From positions 1 to 7,868 of the forward strand of contig CALMWO010000469.1 of the NCBI GenBank assembly GCA_937873805.1: DNA of 7,868 bases. Reading direction: 5' to 3'. Under the pieces are notes generated by a model that worked only from the letters and a program-made list of their open reading frames with translations, did no database searches and had not been told where the DNA came from. Positions 1-6,049 of this stretch are shown here, piece by piece. Every line of letters starts with the position of its first letter. The stretch's first letter is position 1. Made by a program: the position numbers and the translations under genes. This stretch comes from an uncultured Hyphomonadaceae bacterium. GTDB lineage: Bacteria; Pseudomonadota; Alphaproteobacteria; Caulobacterales; Hyphomonadaceae.

Positions 1-66
1 CGCTGGGGGAGGTGGATCGGCGCGTCTTCGCGCCGAGACGGAGGGGGCTGCGCGTCTCCGCGCGGA
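1..66. repeat. GC-rich double hairpin, probable dispersed extragenic repeat
   Basis: Two consecutive GC-rich hairpins lie side by side. The first has 8-bp arms at 17-24 and 29-36 with a TCTT loop. The second has arms at 48-54 and 59-65 (one G-U pair) with a TCTC loop. Both cores share the form GCGCGTCTYCGCG. The flanks are G-rich (GGGGGAGGTGG, GGAGGGGG). No T-tract follows on either strand, so neither looks like an intrinsic terminator. The block resembles the GC-rich palindromic units scattered between genes in many alphaproteobacteria; that comparison is from memory and untested. The left edge is cut by the window, so the unit may be longer. Confidence 0.45.
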
Positions 67-108
67 CCTCCGCTCAATCACGATTTCCGATTGCCCACTC
101 CCCACTGC

Positions 109-129
109 CTCAGTCGCTACGTGACTGAG
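109..129. promoter_or_regulatory. Inverted repeat upstream of pyruvate kinase
   Basis: CTCAGTC at 109-115 is matched by GACTGAG at 123-129. The pairing extends inward by one G-U and one C-G pair around a three-base TAC centre. It sits 79 bp before the pyk start codon. It could be a protein-binding operator or an RNA hairpin in the 5' leader. No T-tract follows on either strand, so a terminator is unlikely. I could not place a convincing -35/-10 pair between here and the start codon. Confidence 0.35.
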
Positions 130-207
130 AACGCACCCGCATGACAACACAACGATAGAGCCTTCCGCGACACCTGTTATGGTCCGCCCGAATCGAAAGG
201 CCTGCAC

Positions 208-1617
208 ATGACGCTGTCCATCCGCCGCCGCACCAAGATCCTCGCCACTCTCGGGCCAGCCAGCGATGGCGCCCTCAAGATGGAAGAACTGCTCCGCGCA
301 GGCGTCGACCTCTTCCGCGTCAACTTCTCCCACGGCACGCACGAACAGCACGCCGTCCGCATCGCCGCCGCGCGCGAAGCTGAAAAGGCCCATGGCCACC
401 CCATCGCCCTGCTCGCTGACCTGCAAGGCCCCAAGCTCCGCGTCGGCGACATTCTCAATGGCCAGTGCGACATCCGCATCTCGTCCGAGCTCCGGCTCAT
501 CGCCGCGCCGTCCTCCAACGAGCCGGACGTCATCCCGATCCCGCACCCCGAACTCGTCGCCTCGCTGCAACTGGGCGACCGCCTGCTGATCGACGACGGT
601 AAGATGATGCTGGTGATCGTGAAGGTCGACGGCGCAGACCGCATCGCCCGCCCCATCGCGCCCGGCCGCATCATGAGCCGCAAGGGCATCGCCGTTCCCA
701 ATCGCCCGATCCCGATTCCCGCGCTCACCGAGAAAGACCTCGCCGACGGCAAGTTCGCGTTGAGCCAGGGCGTCGACTACATCGCCCTCTCCTTCGTGCA
801 GCGCGCCGCCGACCTCACCATGGCCCGCGACATCTTCGGCGCGCATGTGCCCCTCGTCGCCAAGATCGAAAAGCCCGCCGCCCTCGACGAGCTTGAAGAC
901 ATCGTCGCGCTCTCGGACGCCGTGATGGTTGCCCGCGGCGATCTCGGCGTTGAGCTCTCGCCCGAACAGGTGCCGATCGCCCAGCGCCGCATCGTTCGTG
1001 TCGCCCGCGCGCACGGCAAGCCAGTGATCGTCGCCACGCACATGCTTGAGTCGATGGTTGAAGCGCTCGTCCCCACGCGCGCCGAAGCCAACGACGTCGC
1101 CACCGCCGTCTATCAGGGCGCCGACGCCGTCATGCTCTCCGCCGAGTCAGCCGTTGGCCGCCACCCCACCGCCGCCGTCGCCATCATGGACCGCATCATC
1201 CGCGCCATCGAAACCGACCGCGACGCCAACCCCTCCGCGCAAGCCGCCCCCAACCCCGCTCACGTCACCACGGCCGACGCCTGCGCCCGCGCCGCCTCGA
1301 AACTGGCCGACGATCTCGATTGCCCGCTGGTCGTCTTCACCCGCTCAGGTTCGTCGGCCCAGCGCGTGTCCGCCACGCGCCCAAGGCAACCGATCCACGC
1401 GCTCACGCCCTCAATGCCAACCGCGCGCAAGCTCTCGCTCGTCTGGGGCGTCAACGCCGACCTCGAACCGGAAGAGCCCAAAAGCTTCGACGATATCCTC
1501 GCCTCCGTGAACCGCCACGAAGCCGCCAGCAGCATCAAACGCTTCGTCATCACCGCCGGCTACCCCTACGCCAGCGACAACTCGACCGACACGATCAAGG
1601 TGGTGGAACGGAAGTGA
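208..1617 (+). CDS. pyk: Pyruvate kinase
   Basis: This enzyme transfers phosphate from phosphoenolpyruvate to ADP, giving pyruvate and ATP, the last step of glycolysis in the cytoplasm. The 469 residues match a full-length bacterial enzyme. Visible landmarks are the N-terminal RRTKILATLGPAS, RVNFSHGT (37-44), DLQGPKLRVG at the A/B domain border (71-80), DDGKMML (129-135), and VAKIEKP with the catalytic lysine K219 and metal ligand E221. ARGDLGVE carries D245, and ATHMLESM (276-283) is the active-site signature. The C-terminal domain runs from about 350 to 469 and ends in VITAGYP and TIKVVE. The sequence L72-Q73-x-x-K76-x-x-V79 corresponds to the Leu113/Gln114/Lys117/Val120 set known from potassium-independent pyruvate kinases. 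The ATG follows AAAGG at 196-200 with a 7-base spacer. It stands alone on its strand and converges with the crotonase gene. The assignment is secure; the potassium independence is inferred. Confidence 0.97.
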   Translation: MTLSIRRRTKILATLGPASDGALKMEELLRAGVDLFRVNFSHGTHEQHAVRIAAAREAEKAHGHPIALLADLQGPKLRVGDILNGQCDIRISSELRLIAAPSSNEPDVIPIPHPELVASLQLGDRLLIDDGKMMLVIVKVDGADRIARPIAPGRIMSRKGIAVPNRPIPIPALTEKDLADGKFALSQGVDYIALSFVQRAADLTMARDIFGAHVPLVAKIEKPAALDELEDIVALSDAVMVARGDLGVELSPEQVPIAQRRIVRVARAHGKPVIVATHMLESMVEALVPTRAEANDVATAVYQGADAVMLSAESAVGRHPTAAVAIMDRIIRAIETDRDANPSAQAAPNPAHVTTADACARAASKLADDLDCPLVVFTRSGSSAQRVSATRPRQPIHALTPSMPTARKLSLVWGVNADLEPEEPKSFDDILASVNRHEAASSIKRFVITAGYPYASDNSTDTIKVVERK

Positions 1618-1625
1618 TCAGGCGA

Positions 1626-1658
1626 AGCCGGATCGAGGGCGCTACTCGAAATCCGGCT
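1626..1658. terminator. Hairpin between convergent pyk and crotonase genes
   Basis: AGCCGGAT (1626-1633) pairs perfectly with ATCCGGCT (1651-1658). Inside it, CGAG (1634-1637) pairs with CTCG (1645-1648), leaving an AA bulge and a seven-base loop. The structure begins 8 bp after the pyk stop and spans the stop codon of the opposing crotonase gene (1642-1644). Neither strand has a T-tract after it, so it is not a classic intrinsic terminator. It could stabilise the 3' ends of both messages or act with Rho. Confidence 0.45.
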
Positions 1659-2514
1659 CAGCCGAGAATAGGTCGCCGGGGAAGTCGCCCGACACGCCGT
1701 TCGGGAAGTTGGGATCGCGCTTCTGCATGAAGCTCTCGATGCCTTCCTTCACATCGGCCGACTGGCCGCGCGATTGAAGCGCCCGGCTGTCGATCTTGTG
1801 GGCGTCCATCGGATGCTCGGCGCCCATCATGCGCCAGATCATCTGGCGCGAGACGGCGACCGAAACCGGCGCGGATTTTTCGGTCACGCGATGGGCAAGC
1901 TCCATCGCAGCCGGCAGCAGCGCATCAGGCTCGTGCAGCGACTGAACGAGGCCACGCTCCTTCGCCTCGGCCGCATCGAACACCCGGCCCGAATAGACCC
2001 AGTCGAGCGCGGTGGGCACGCCAACGAGACGCGGCAGGAACCAGCTCGAGCAAGCCTCCGGCGTGATGCCCCGGCGCGAAAACACGAAGCCGAATTTCGC
2101 GGTGGTCGACGCGATGCGGAAATCCATCGGCAGCTGCATCGTTGCGCCGACGCCGACCGCCGCACCGTTCACGGCGGCGATCACCGGCTTCAGGCTCTTG
2201 AAGATGCGCAGCACCACGCGCCCGCCGCCATCGCGACGAATGCCGTTATGGATGATCTCGTCCCCCGCCGCGCGCTTGGCATAGTTGAACGTGTCCCCGC
2301 CCGCGACGCCCAGCTCAGCCCCCGCACAGAAGGCCCGGCCCGATCCCGTCACGACCACGGCGCGGATCGCGTCGTCCTTGTCGGTCAGGTCGAACAGCTC
2401 GATCATCTCGCGCATCACCACCGGGGTGAACGTGTTCATCTTGTCCGGCCGGTTGAAAGTCGCCACGGCGACGCCATCGGTCACCTTGAAATCGAACATC
2501 GTGAAATCGGTCAT
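1642..2514 (-). CDS. Crotonase-fold enoyl-CoA hydratase/isomerase family protein
   Basis: This 290-residue protein belongs to the crotonase superfamily, which hydrates or isomerises acyl-CoA thioesters, typically in beta-oxidation. The CoA-binding and oxyanion-hole segments are visible: NRPDKMNTF (21-29), GSGRAFCAGAEL (58-68) and AAVNGAAVGVGATMQLPMDFRIA (113-135). The catalytic region reads FGFVFSRRGITPEACSSWFLPRLVG (141-165). The glutamate of the classical hydratase QPEI motif is replaced by S/R. E153 in GITPEA aligns with the single catalytic glutamate of delta3,delta2-enoyl-CoA isomerases, so isomerase-like chemistry is possible. I chose ATG 2512-2514 because the family N-terminus begins there. 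The frame stays open 50 codons further, but that extension has no crotonase homology and runs into the start of the divergent methyltransferase. The SD is weak (GGAC upstream). Exact substrate is unknown. Confidence 0.9.
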   Translation of the reverse strand: MTDFTMFDFKVTDGVAVATFNRPDKMNTFTPVVMREMIELFDLTDKDDAIRAVVVTGSGRAFCAGAELGVAGGDTFNYAKRAAGDEIIHNGIRRDGGGRVVLRIFKSLKPVIAAVNGAAVGVGATMQLPMDFRIASTTAKFGFVFSRRGITPEACSSWFLPRLVGVPTALDWVYSGRVFDAAEAKERGLVQSLHEPDALLPAAMELAHRVTEKSAPVSVAVSRQMIWRMMGAEHPMDAHKIDSRALQSRGQSADVKEGIESFMQKRDPNFPNGVSGDFPGDLFSAEPDFE

Positions 2515-2624
2515 GTGCGGTCCGTCACAGCTGGAGAAAAAAGGCAAGTCAGAGCAGGCGTTGTCGGCTATGCGTCGATATCCGTCGCCGGAGGCTTCGC
2601 GTCGGCAATCTGGAGAGGGATCAC
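2515..2624. promoter_or_regulatory. Divergent promoter region, crotonase / methyltransferase
   Basis: This 110-bp gap separates two divergent genes, so it should hold promoters for both. A run of A (2536-2541) appears as T on the crotonase strand. GGAGAG at 2612-2617 is the methyltransferase ribosome binding site. No -35/-10 pair with acceptable spacing stood out on either strand, and no strong inverted repeat was found. Confidence 0.4.
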
Positions 2625-3290
2625 GTGCAAGGCAAGCGCGCCGTCGCAACGCTCGAGGACGCAAAGGCCTTCATCCGCGCCAACACGCGGATCGTGAAGG
2701 TGCATGATCTTCCCCTGCAGATGTATCAGGCCGACGAACTCACCCCGATCTGGGAAGCAACCGAGAAGGATCTCGCCGCAGCCAATGTCGCCCCGCCCTT
2801 CTGGGCCTTTCCGTGGGCAGGCGGCCAGGCGCTGGCGCGCTATCTGATCGATCATCCAGAGGCGGTTCGCGGCAAGCGCGTGCTCGATCTCGCCGCCGGT
2901 TCGGGGCTGGTCGGCATCGCGGCGGCGCTGTCTGGCGCCGCTGAAGTCTCGGCAAACGATATCGATCCGATGTGCGAAGCCGCCGTGTCGCTCAACGCTG
3001 AGCTGAACAACGTCTCGATCCGCTATATCGCCGGCAACCTGCTCGACGCGGCGCCACCCGACTTCGACGTCATCGTCGCCGCCGATGTGTTCTATGAACA
3101 ACGCCCCGCGCAGATGTTCCGCGCCTTCCTCGAACGTTGCCACGCCTCCGGCATCACGATCCTCGCGGGCGATCCCGGCCGCACCTATTTTCCGCGCGAC
3201 GCCTTCCGGCAAGCGGCCGAGTATTCGGTCGAAACCACAACCGAAATCGAGAACCACCCCGTGCAAACCGCCCGCGTGTGGACGCTCTAG
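2625..3290 (+). CDS. METTL20-type protein lysine methyltransferase, probable ETF-beta methylase
   Basis: This 221-residue class I SAM-dependent methyltransferase resembles the METTL20/ETFBKMT group, also often annotated as nicotinamide N-methyltransferase-like. The mitochondrial and alphaproteobacterial members trimethylate lysines of the electron transfer flavoprotein beta subunit. Features in order: an N-terminal FIRANTR segment (16-22), the family-typical PPFWAFPWAGGQALARY (57-73), SAM motif I DLAAGSG (88-94), an acidic residue in NDIDP (111-115) for the SAM ribose, and a DVIVAADVFYE post-II motif (148-158). GDPGRTYFP (182-190) follows. The start is GTG at 2625-2627, supported by GGAGAG at 2612-2617; no in-frame Met follows before the conserved region. 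It diverges from the crotonase gene and converges on the VOC gene, sharing four bases. The fold and family are clear. The ETF-beta target is inferred from family resemblance. Confidence 0.85.
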   Translation: MQGKRAVATLEDAKAFIRANTRIVKVHDLPLQMYQADELTPIWEATEKDLAAANVAPPFWAFPWAGGQALARYLIDHPEAVRGKRVLDLAAGSGLVGIAAALSGAAEVSANDIDPMCEAAVSLNAELNNVSIRYIAGNLLDAAPPDFDVIVAADVFYEQRPAQMFRAFLERCHASGITILAGDPGRTYFPRDAFRQAAEYSVETTTEIENHPVQTARVWTL

Positions 3291-4072
3291 GCCAGCACAA
3301 ACCGCACGCCGACGAGATCGACATAATTCTCGCCGCGATGAACGCCCGCCTTGTCCGCAGCCGCCAGAACGCTCGCCTTGTCTTTGCACCTCAGATGAAC
3401 CGCCCGCAGGCCTTCGCCACGATCATCATGCAGCGGGCCGAAGCGGACGAAGGTCTGATCGAGCCTTATCTCCAGCGCGTCGCCCTCGCTTGCCTTGCCA
3501 ACCGGCCGCTCGAGCAATTCGCTCCAGCGCGCGGCAAGCGCTTCCGGGTTAGGCGACTGGATACCAGCGCCGATGATCGCGCCGATCGTGGCTGAGCGAT
3601 CATGCGCCTGCCAGTGCGGCCCCGCCCATTTGTAGGACCCGGACATCGTCTCGCCATCGGGCGAATGCCGGTCAACCGAAAGCAGACAGCCGCCCGTGTC
3701 GCGCGGATGCAGGTGCAGCGCCTCGCCTGTCAGCGCGCCTTCGCTCGACTTCAGATCCTCGACCAGCCGCACGCCGTGCTTGATGAAATGCTCGCGGCGA
3801 TGCTCAAGGTCATCGCAATCGACAATGTACATATAGCCGCCATCGCCCTTGCGCCGCTCGATATAGCGGCCTGCGGCTGTGTTCGGCTGCGTTGGAGCGA
3901 CGATCTCGAGGAATGTGCCGCCCATGGCGAACAACGCATTGTGCAGGCCGTACTTGCCGACACCCGGATCGCGGAAGCATATCTCAAGACCCAGCACATC
4001 CGCGATCTGCTTCTCGGTCGTGGCAAGGTCGCTTGCGACCAGAGCGATCTGTCTCAGCCGAAGATACCCCAT
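3287..4072 (-). CDS. Glyoxalase/VOC-fold protein
   Basis: This 261-residue protein has two halves with paired beta-alpha-beta-beta-beta patterns of the vicinal oxygen chelate fold. The N-terminal module starts LRQIALVASDL (5-15) and contains FLEIVAP (54-60). HLHPRDTGGCLLSVDR (120-135) closes this half. A second module begins near IIGAGIQSPNPEALAARWSELL (167-188). VOC proteins usually place a metal ligand His at the third position of the first strand. Here that position is Q8, whereas E56 and H122 look like retained ligands. The protein may therefore bind metal differently or have lost it. The ATG is preceded by GGGAG in the leader. It lies 19 bp after the LysR stop on the same strand, so co-transcription is likely. 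Its TAG stop overlaps the methyltransferase TAG. Substrate is unknown. Confidence 0.8.
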   Translation of the reverse strand: MGYLRLRQIALVASDLATTEKQIADVLGLEICFRDPGVGKYGLHNALFAMGGTFLEIVAPTQPNTAAGRYIERRKGDGGYMYIVDCDDLEHRREHFIKHGVRLVEDLKSSEGALTGEALHLHPRDTGGCLLSVDRHSPDGETMSGSYKWAGPHWQAHDRSATIGAIIGAGIQSPNPEALAARWSELLERPVGKASEGDALEIRLDQTFVRFGPLHDDRGEGLRAVHLRCKDKASVLAAADKAGVHRGENYVDLVGVRFVLA

Positions 4073-4091
4073 CGCGCGCTCCCTCGTTTTT

Positions 4092-4997
4092 CTAGGCTCT
4101 TCCCTCGATCATATGCCTCAGAGCCGCCGTGCGCGAAGCGATGAAATCGTTGAAGGCCCGCACGTGGGGAAGATTCCGCATTTCCTCGCGCGTGATCAGC
4201 GTCAGGTCATAGTCGGCTTCATCGAACAGGAAGCAGAGCTGCAGCTCAGGATCCAGTTCGCCCAGCATGCAGGGAATGCCGCCAACGCCGAGGCCGGAAC
4301 GGATGGCGCCGGCAATGTTGAGAATGGAAGACGATGCCTGCCGGATGATCGCGCCTGCCGCCTTGGCCTCCTGAAGAAAGGCGGGATCGAACCGCGCGAG
4401 CTCACCCGCGCCCGCGATGATTGGATGCTTCGCCAACTCCTGCGCGTTGGACGGAGATCCGTTTTCGGCAGCATATTTCTTGGAAGCATAAACGCCCCAC
4501 TTGCCGGTCGCGAGACGCCTCACCGTCACGCCCTCGCCAAGTGCAGGACCTTTCGATGTGTTTGCCCGCAACGCGATATCGGCCTCGCCACGCGAAATAT
4601 CGAGACGGCGATCGGTGATGATCGTCTCGACCTGCACGACGGGAAAGCGCTGGGTGAATTCCCTGAGCCACGGCGTCAGCAGGCAATCGGCCAGCACATC
4701 ATTGGTAGTGACACGGATCATGCCGAGCAGCTTGCGGCTGCGCTGGGCCACCATACGGGCGAAGGCTTCGGCTTCCGCTTCAACCCGCTCGGCGTTCTGC
4801 ACCATCGCAGAACCTACCTCGGTCAGACGATAGCCTCCTGCGGTTTTTTCAAAGAGTTTCTCGCCGAGCGCCTCTTCCAGTGCTCCGACCCTGCGAGCCA
4901 CGGTTGTCTGATTAACGCCCAAAATCTTGGATGCAGACAAGGTGCTACCGCCCCTCGCCACCGCCAGGAAATGCCTGAGGTCGCTCCATTCGAACAT
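4092..4997 (-). CDS. LysR-family transcriptional regulator
   Basis: This is a 301-residue LysR-type regulator, a usual length for the family. Residues 1-60 form the winged helix-turn-helix: FLAVARGGSTLSASKILGVN, then QTTVARRVGALEEALGEKLFEK, a recognition helix of the expected form. A linker helix runs from about 61 to 90. An effector-binding domain follows from about 92 (GMIRVTTNDVLA) with RRLDISRGEADIALRA, AGAIRSGLGVGGIPCML and the C-terminal HVRAFNDFIASR. The ligand cannot be read from sequence. It is followed 19 bp later by the VOC gene and diverges from the GST gene, the classic layout for a LysR regulator controlling a divergent target. No Shine-Dalgarno precedes the ATG. A candidate promoter at 5003-5031 would start transcription at or next to it. 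Confidence 0.95.
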   Translation of the reverse strand: MFEWSDLRHFLAVARGGSTLSASKILGVNQTTVARRVGALEEALGEKLFEKTAGGYRLTEVGSAMVQNAERVEAEAEAFARMVAQRSRKLLGMIRVTTNDVLADCLLTPWLREFTQRFPVVQVETIITDRRLDISRGEADIALRANTSKGPALGEGVTVRRLATGKWGVYASKKYAAENGSPSNAQELAKHPIIAGAGELARFDPAFLQEAKAAGAIIRQASSSILNIAGAIRSGLGVGGIPCMLGELDPELQLCFLFDEADYDLTLITREEMRNLPHVRAFNDFIASRTAALRHMIEGRA

Positions 4998-5002
4998 TCT
5001 GC

Positions 5003-5032
5003 GTTATGCATAATTGCAGATCGCTCTGCAAT
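5003..5032. promoter_or_regulatory. Palindromic operator overlapping candidate lysR promoter
   Basis: A perfect inverted repeat, ATTGCAGA (5013-5020) and TCTGCAAT (5025-5032) with a TCGC centre, abuts a perfect 10-bp palindrome TTATGCATAA (5004-5013). On the minus strand TTGCAG (5031-5026) and CATAAC (5008-5003) are 17 bases apart, like a sigma70 -35/-10 pair. The -10 ends 5 bases before the lysR ATG. A LysR protein bound here would cover its own promoter, consistent with autorepression and with control of the divergent GST gene. The site is visible; the binding protein is inferred. Confidence 0.55.
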
Positions 5033-5155
5033 ACTTCGGATTGTGGGAGGGTGCGACAAGCCGTACCTGAATGTCACGGACGAGATGTCAAAGACACCGC
5101 CCACCAAGAAGAATACTCAAGAAGACGACCTCAATCGTACGCGTGATCCCTCCTC

Positions 5156-5887
5156 ATGACTCCCCCGGCCCCTTCCAGGAACATCTCCCCCCCTCCTCCT
5201 TGGAAGGCGCCGGGCGGCTCTCTCCGGCTGCATTACGACCCGGCGTCGACGACCTGCCGCCCCATCATCCTGTTCGCATCCGAAAACGGCATTCCGCTGG
5301 ACTACCAGCTGAACGACCTCTTCTCCGACGAGAACAGGTCTGAGTGGTTCACGCGGCTCACCCCGAACCAGGCCGTGCCTGTGCTCGAGCATGATGATTT
5401 CGTCCTCACCGAAAGCTCGGCGATCCTGAAATATCTCGCTGACCTCGGCGACTCGCGCGCCTACCCGAAGGAGCTGAAGGCCCGGGCGCGCGTGAACGAG
5501 GTGATGGACTTCTTCAACACCTACCTGATGCGCGACTACGTTTATGGTCTCGTCTACTCGCGCGTTCTTTCGCACTACCGGCTGCCCGGTCCAGCGCAGA
5601 AACAATTCATCGCCCTGCACGAGCCGCGTGCCGCGAGACGACTGAAGGCGCTGGACACATGGATCGGCGCGAAGACTTTCATCTGCGGAAACGAGATCAC
5701 GATCGCTGATTATTTCGGCTCGGGCATCGTCTCAGCCGGAGAGCTGGTCGGTTACGACCTTCGTCCGTTCGCCAACGTCCATCGCTGGATGAACACGATG
5801 AAGGCGCTGCCGACCTGGGACGAAGTGCATGCCGGCTTCTACGGCTGGCGCAGCGCGGTCGAAGCACAGAACAAGGCATTAGCCTGA
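5156..5887 (+). CDS. Glutathione S-transferase family protein
   Basis: This is a 243-residue cytosolic-type glutathione transferase, a family that conjugates or reduces electrophiles with glutathione. The thioredoxin-like domain starts at LRLHYDPASTTCRPI (23-37); S31 or a neighbouring Thr is the candidate thiolate-stabilising residue, as in theta-type enzymes. NQAVPVL (71-77) carries the cis-proline P75, and TESSAI (85-90) binds the glutathione gamma-glutamyl part. The helical C-terminal domain has the ITIADY capping motif (181-186) and a WRSA-containing tail. About 22 residues before the first strand form a proline-rich extension unusual for the family. A TGA in frame at 5144-5146 and no other in-frame start before the first strand fix the start at 5156, although no Shine-Dalgarno precedes it. 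It diverges from lysR, its probable regulator. Substrate is unknown. Confidence 0.92.
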   Translation: MTPPAPSRNISPPPPWKAPGGSLRLHYDPASTTCRPIILFASENGIPLDYQLNDLFSDENRSEWFTRLTPNQAVPVLEHDDFVLTESSAILKYLADLGDSRAYPKELKARARVNEVMDFFNTYLMRDYVYGLVYSRVLSHYRLPGPAQKQFIALHEPRAARRLKALDTWIGAKTFICGNEITIADYFGSGIVSAGELVGYDLRPFANVHRWMNTMKALPTWDEVHAGFYGWRSAVEAQNKALA

Positions 5888-5917
5888 CGACATAAGAAGA
5901 AGACTGAGGAAACACGA

Positions 5918-5944
5918 ATGAAAACACGAGTTCAGAACCACTGA
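5918..5944 (+). CDS. Possible 8-codon leader ORF before cytochrome c
   Basis: ATG at 5918 opens a short frame reading MKTRVQNH and stopping at TGA 5942-5944. It is preceded by GAGGAAA (5906-5912), a good ribosome binding sequence at suitable distance. It starts 30 bp after the GST stop and lies about 105 bp before the cytochrome c start. The surrounding 5888-6049 stretch is A-rich, unlike the rest of the window. It may be a translated leader, a degraded gene start or chance. Conservation is the only real test. Confidence 0.2.
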   Translation: MKTRVQNH

Positions 5945-6019
5945 GCCTACCTGACCGGCCCTCCCAAAAAACAACGGCTGGCAAAGACTGAAACGAGCAA
6001 AAGCCAAACCAACAAGAGA

Positions 6020-6035
6020 CCGGCGGTTACGCCGG
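6020..6035 (+). promoter_or_regulatory. Hairpin next to the cytochrome c ribosome binding site
   Basis: CCGGCG (6020-6025) and CGCCGG (6030-6035) form a perfect 6-bp stem with a GTTA tetraloop. It sits just before the AGAGGAAG ribosome binding sequence (6037-6044) of the cytochrome gene, in an otherwise A-rich, weakly structured leader. No T-tract follows. It could protect the message 5' end or tune translation initiation. Confidence 0.35.
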
Positions 6036-6049
6036 CAGAGGAAGCAATC

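Noticed and set aside
1..140. Open + frame from the left edge to TGA at 140 as the tail of an upstream gene
   Set aside because: The translation is dominated by the hairpin repeats and shows no protein-like conservation pattern, so the region is better read as non-coding.
2515..2664. Fifty-codon upstream extension of the crotonase frame
   Set aside because: The extension has no crotonase similarity, would overlap the methyltransferase start, and the family N-terminus fits the ATG at 2512-2514.
1774..2697. 307-codon open frame on the + strand opposite the crotonase
   Set aside because: It is antisense to a clear crotonase gene and its product is rich in Arg and His with no recognisable domain, as expected for a shadow in GC-rich DNA.
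2568..3389. 273-codon open frame antisense to the methyltransferase
   Set aside because: The + strand encodes a methyltransferase with clear SAM motifs; the antisense product is low-complexity, Arg- and Gly-rich.
5041..5069. TTGTGG-N17-TACCTG as a promoter for the GST gene
   Set aside because: The -10 matches the consensus poorly, so it is not distinguishable from chance.
3879..5159. 426-codon open frame on the + strand opposite lysR
   Set aside because: It lies antisense to lysR and part of the VOC gene. Its product has no domain pattern, while the opposite strand has full family-length proteins.
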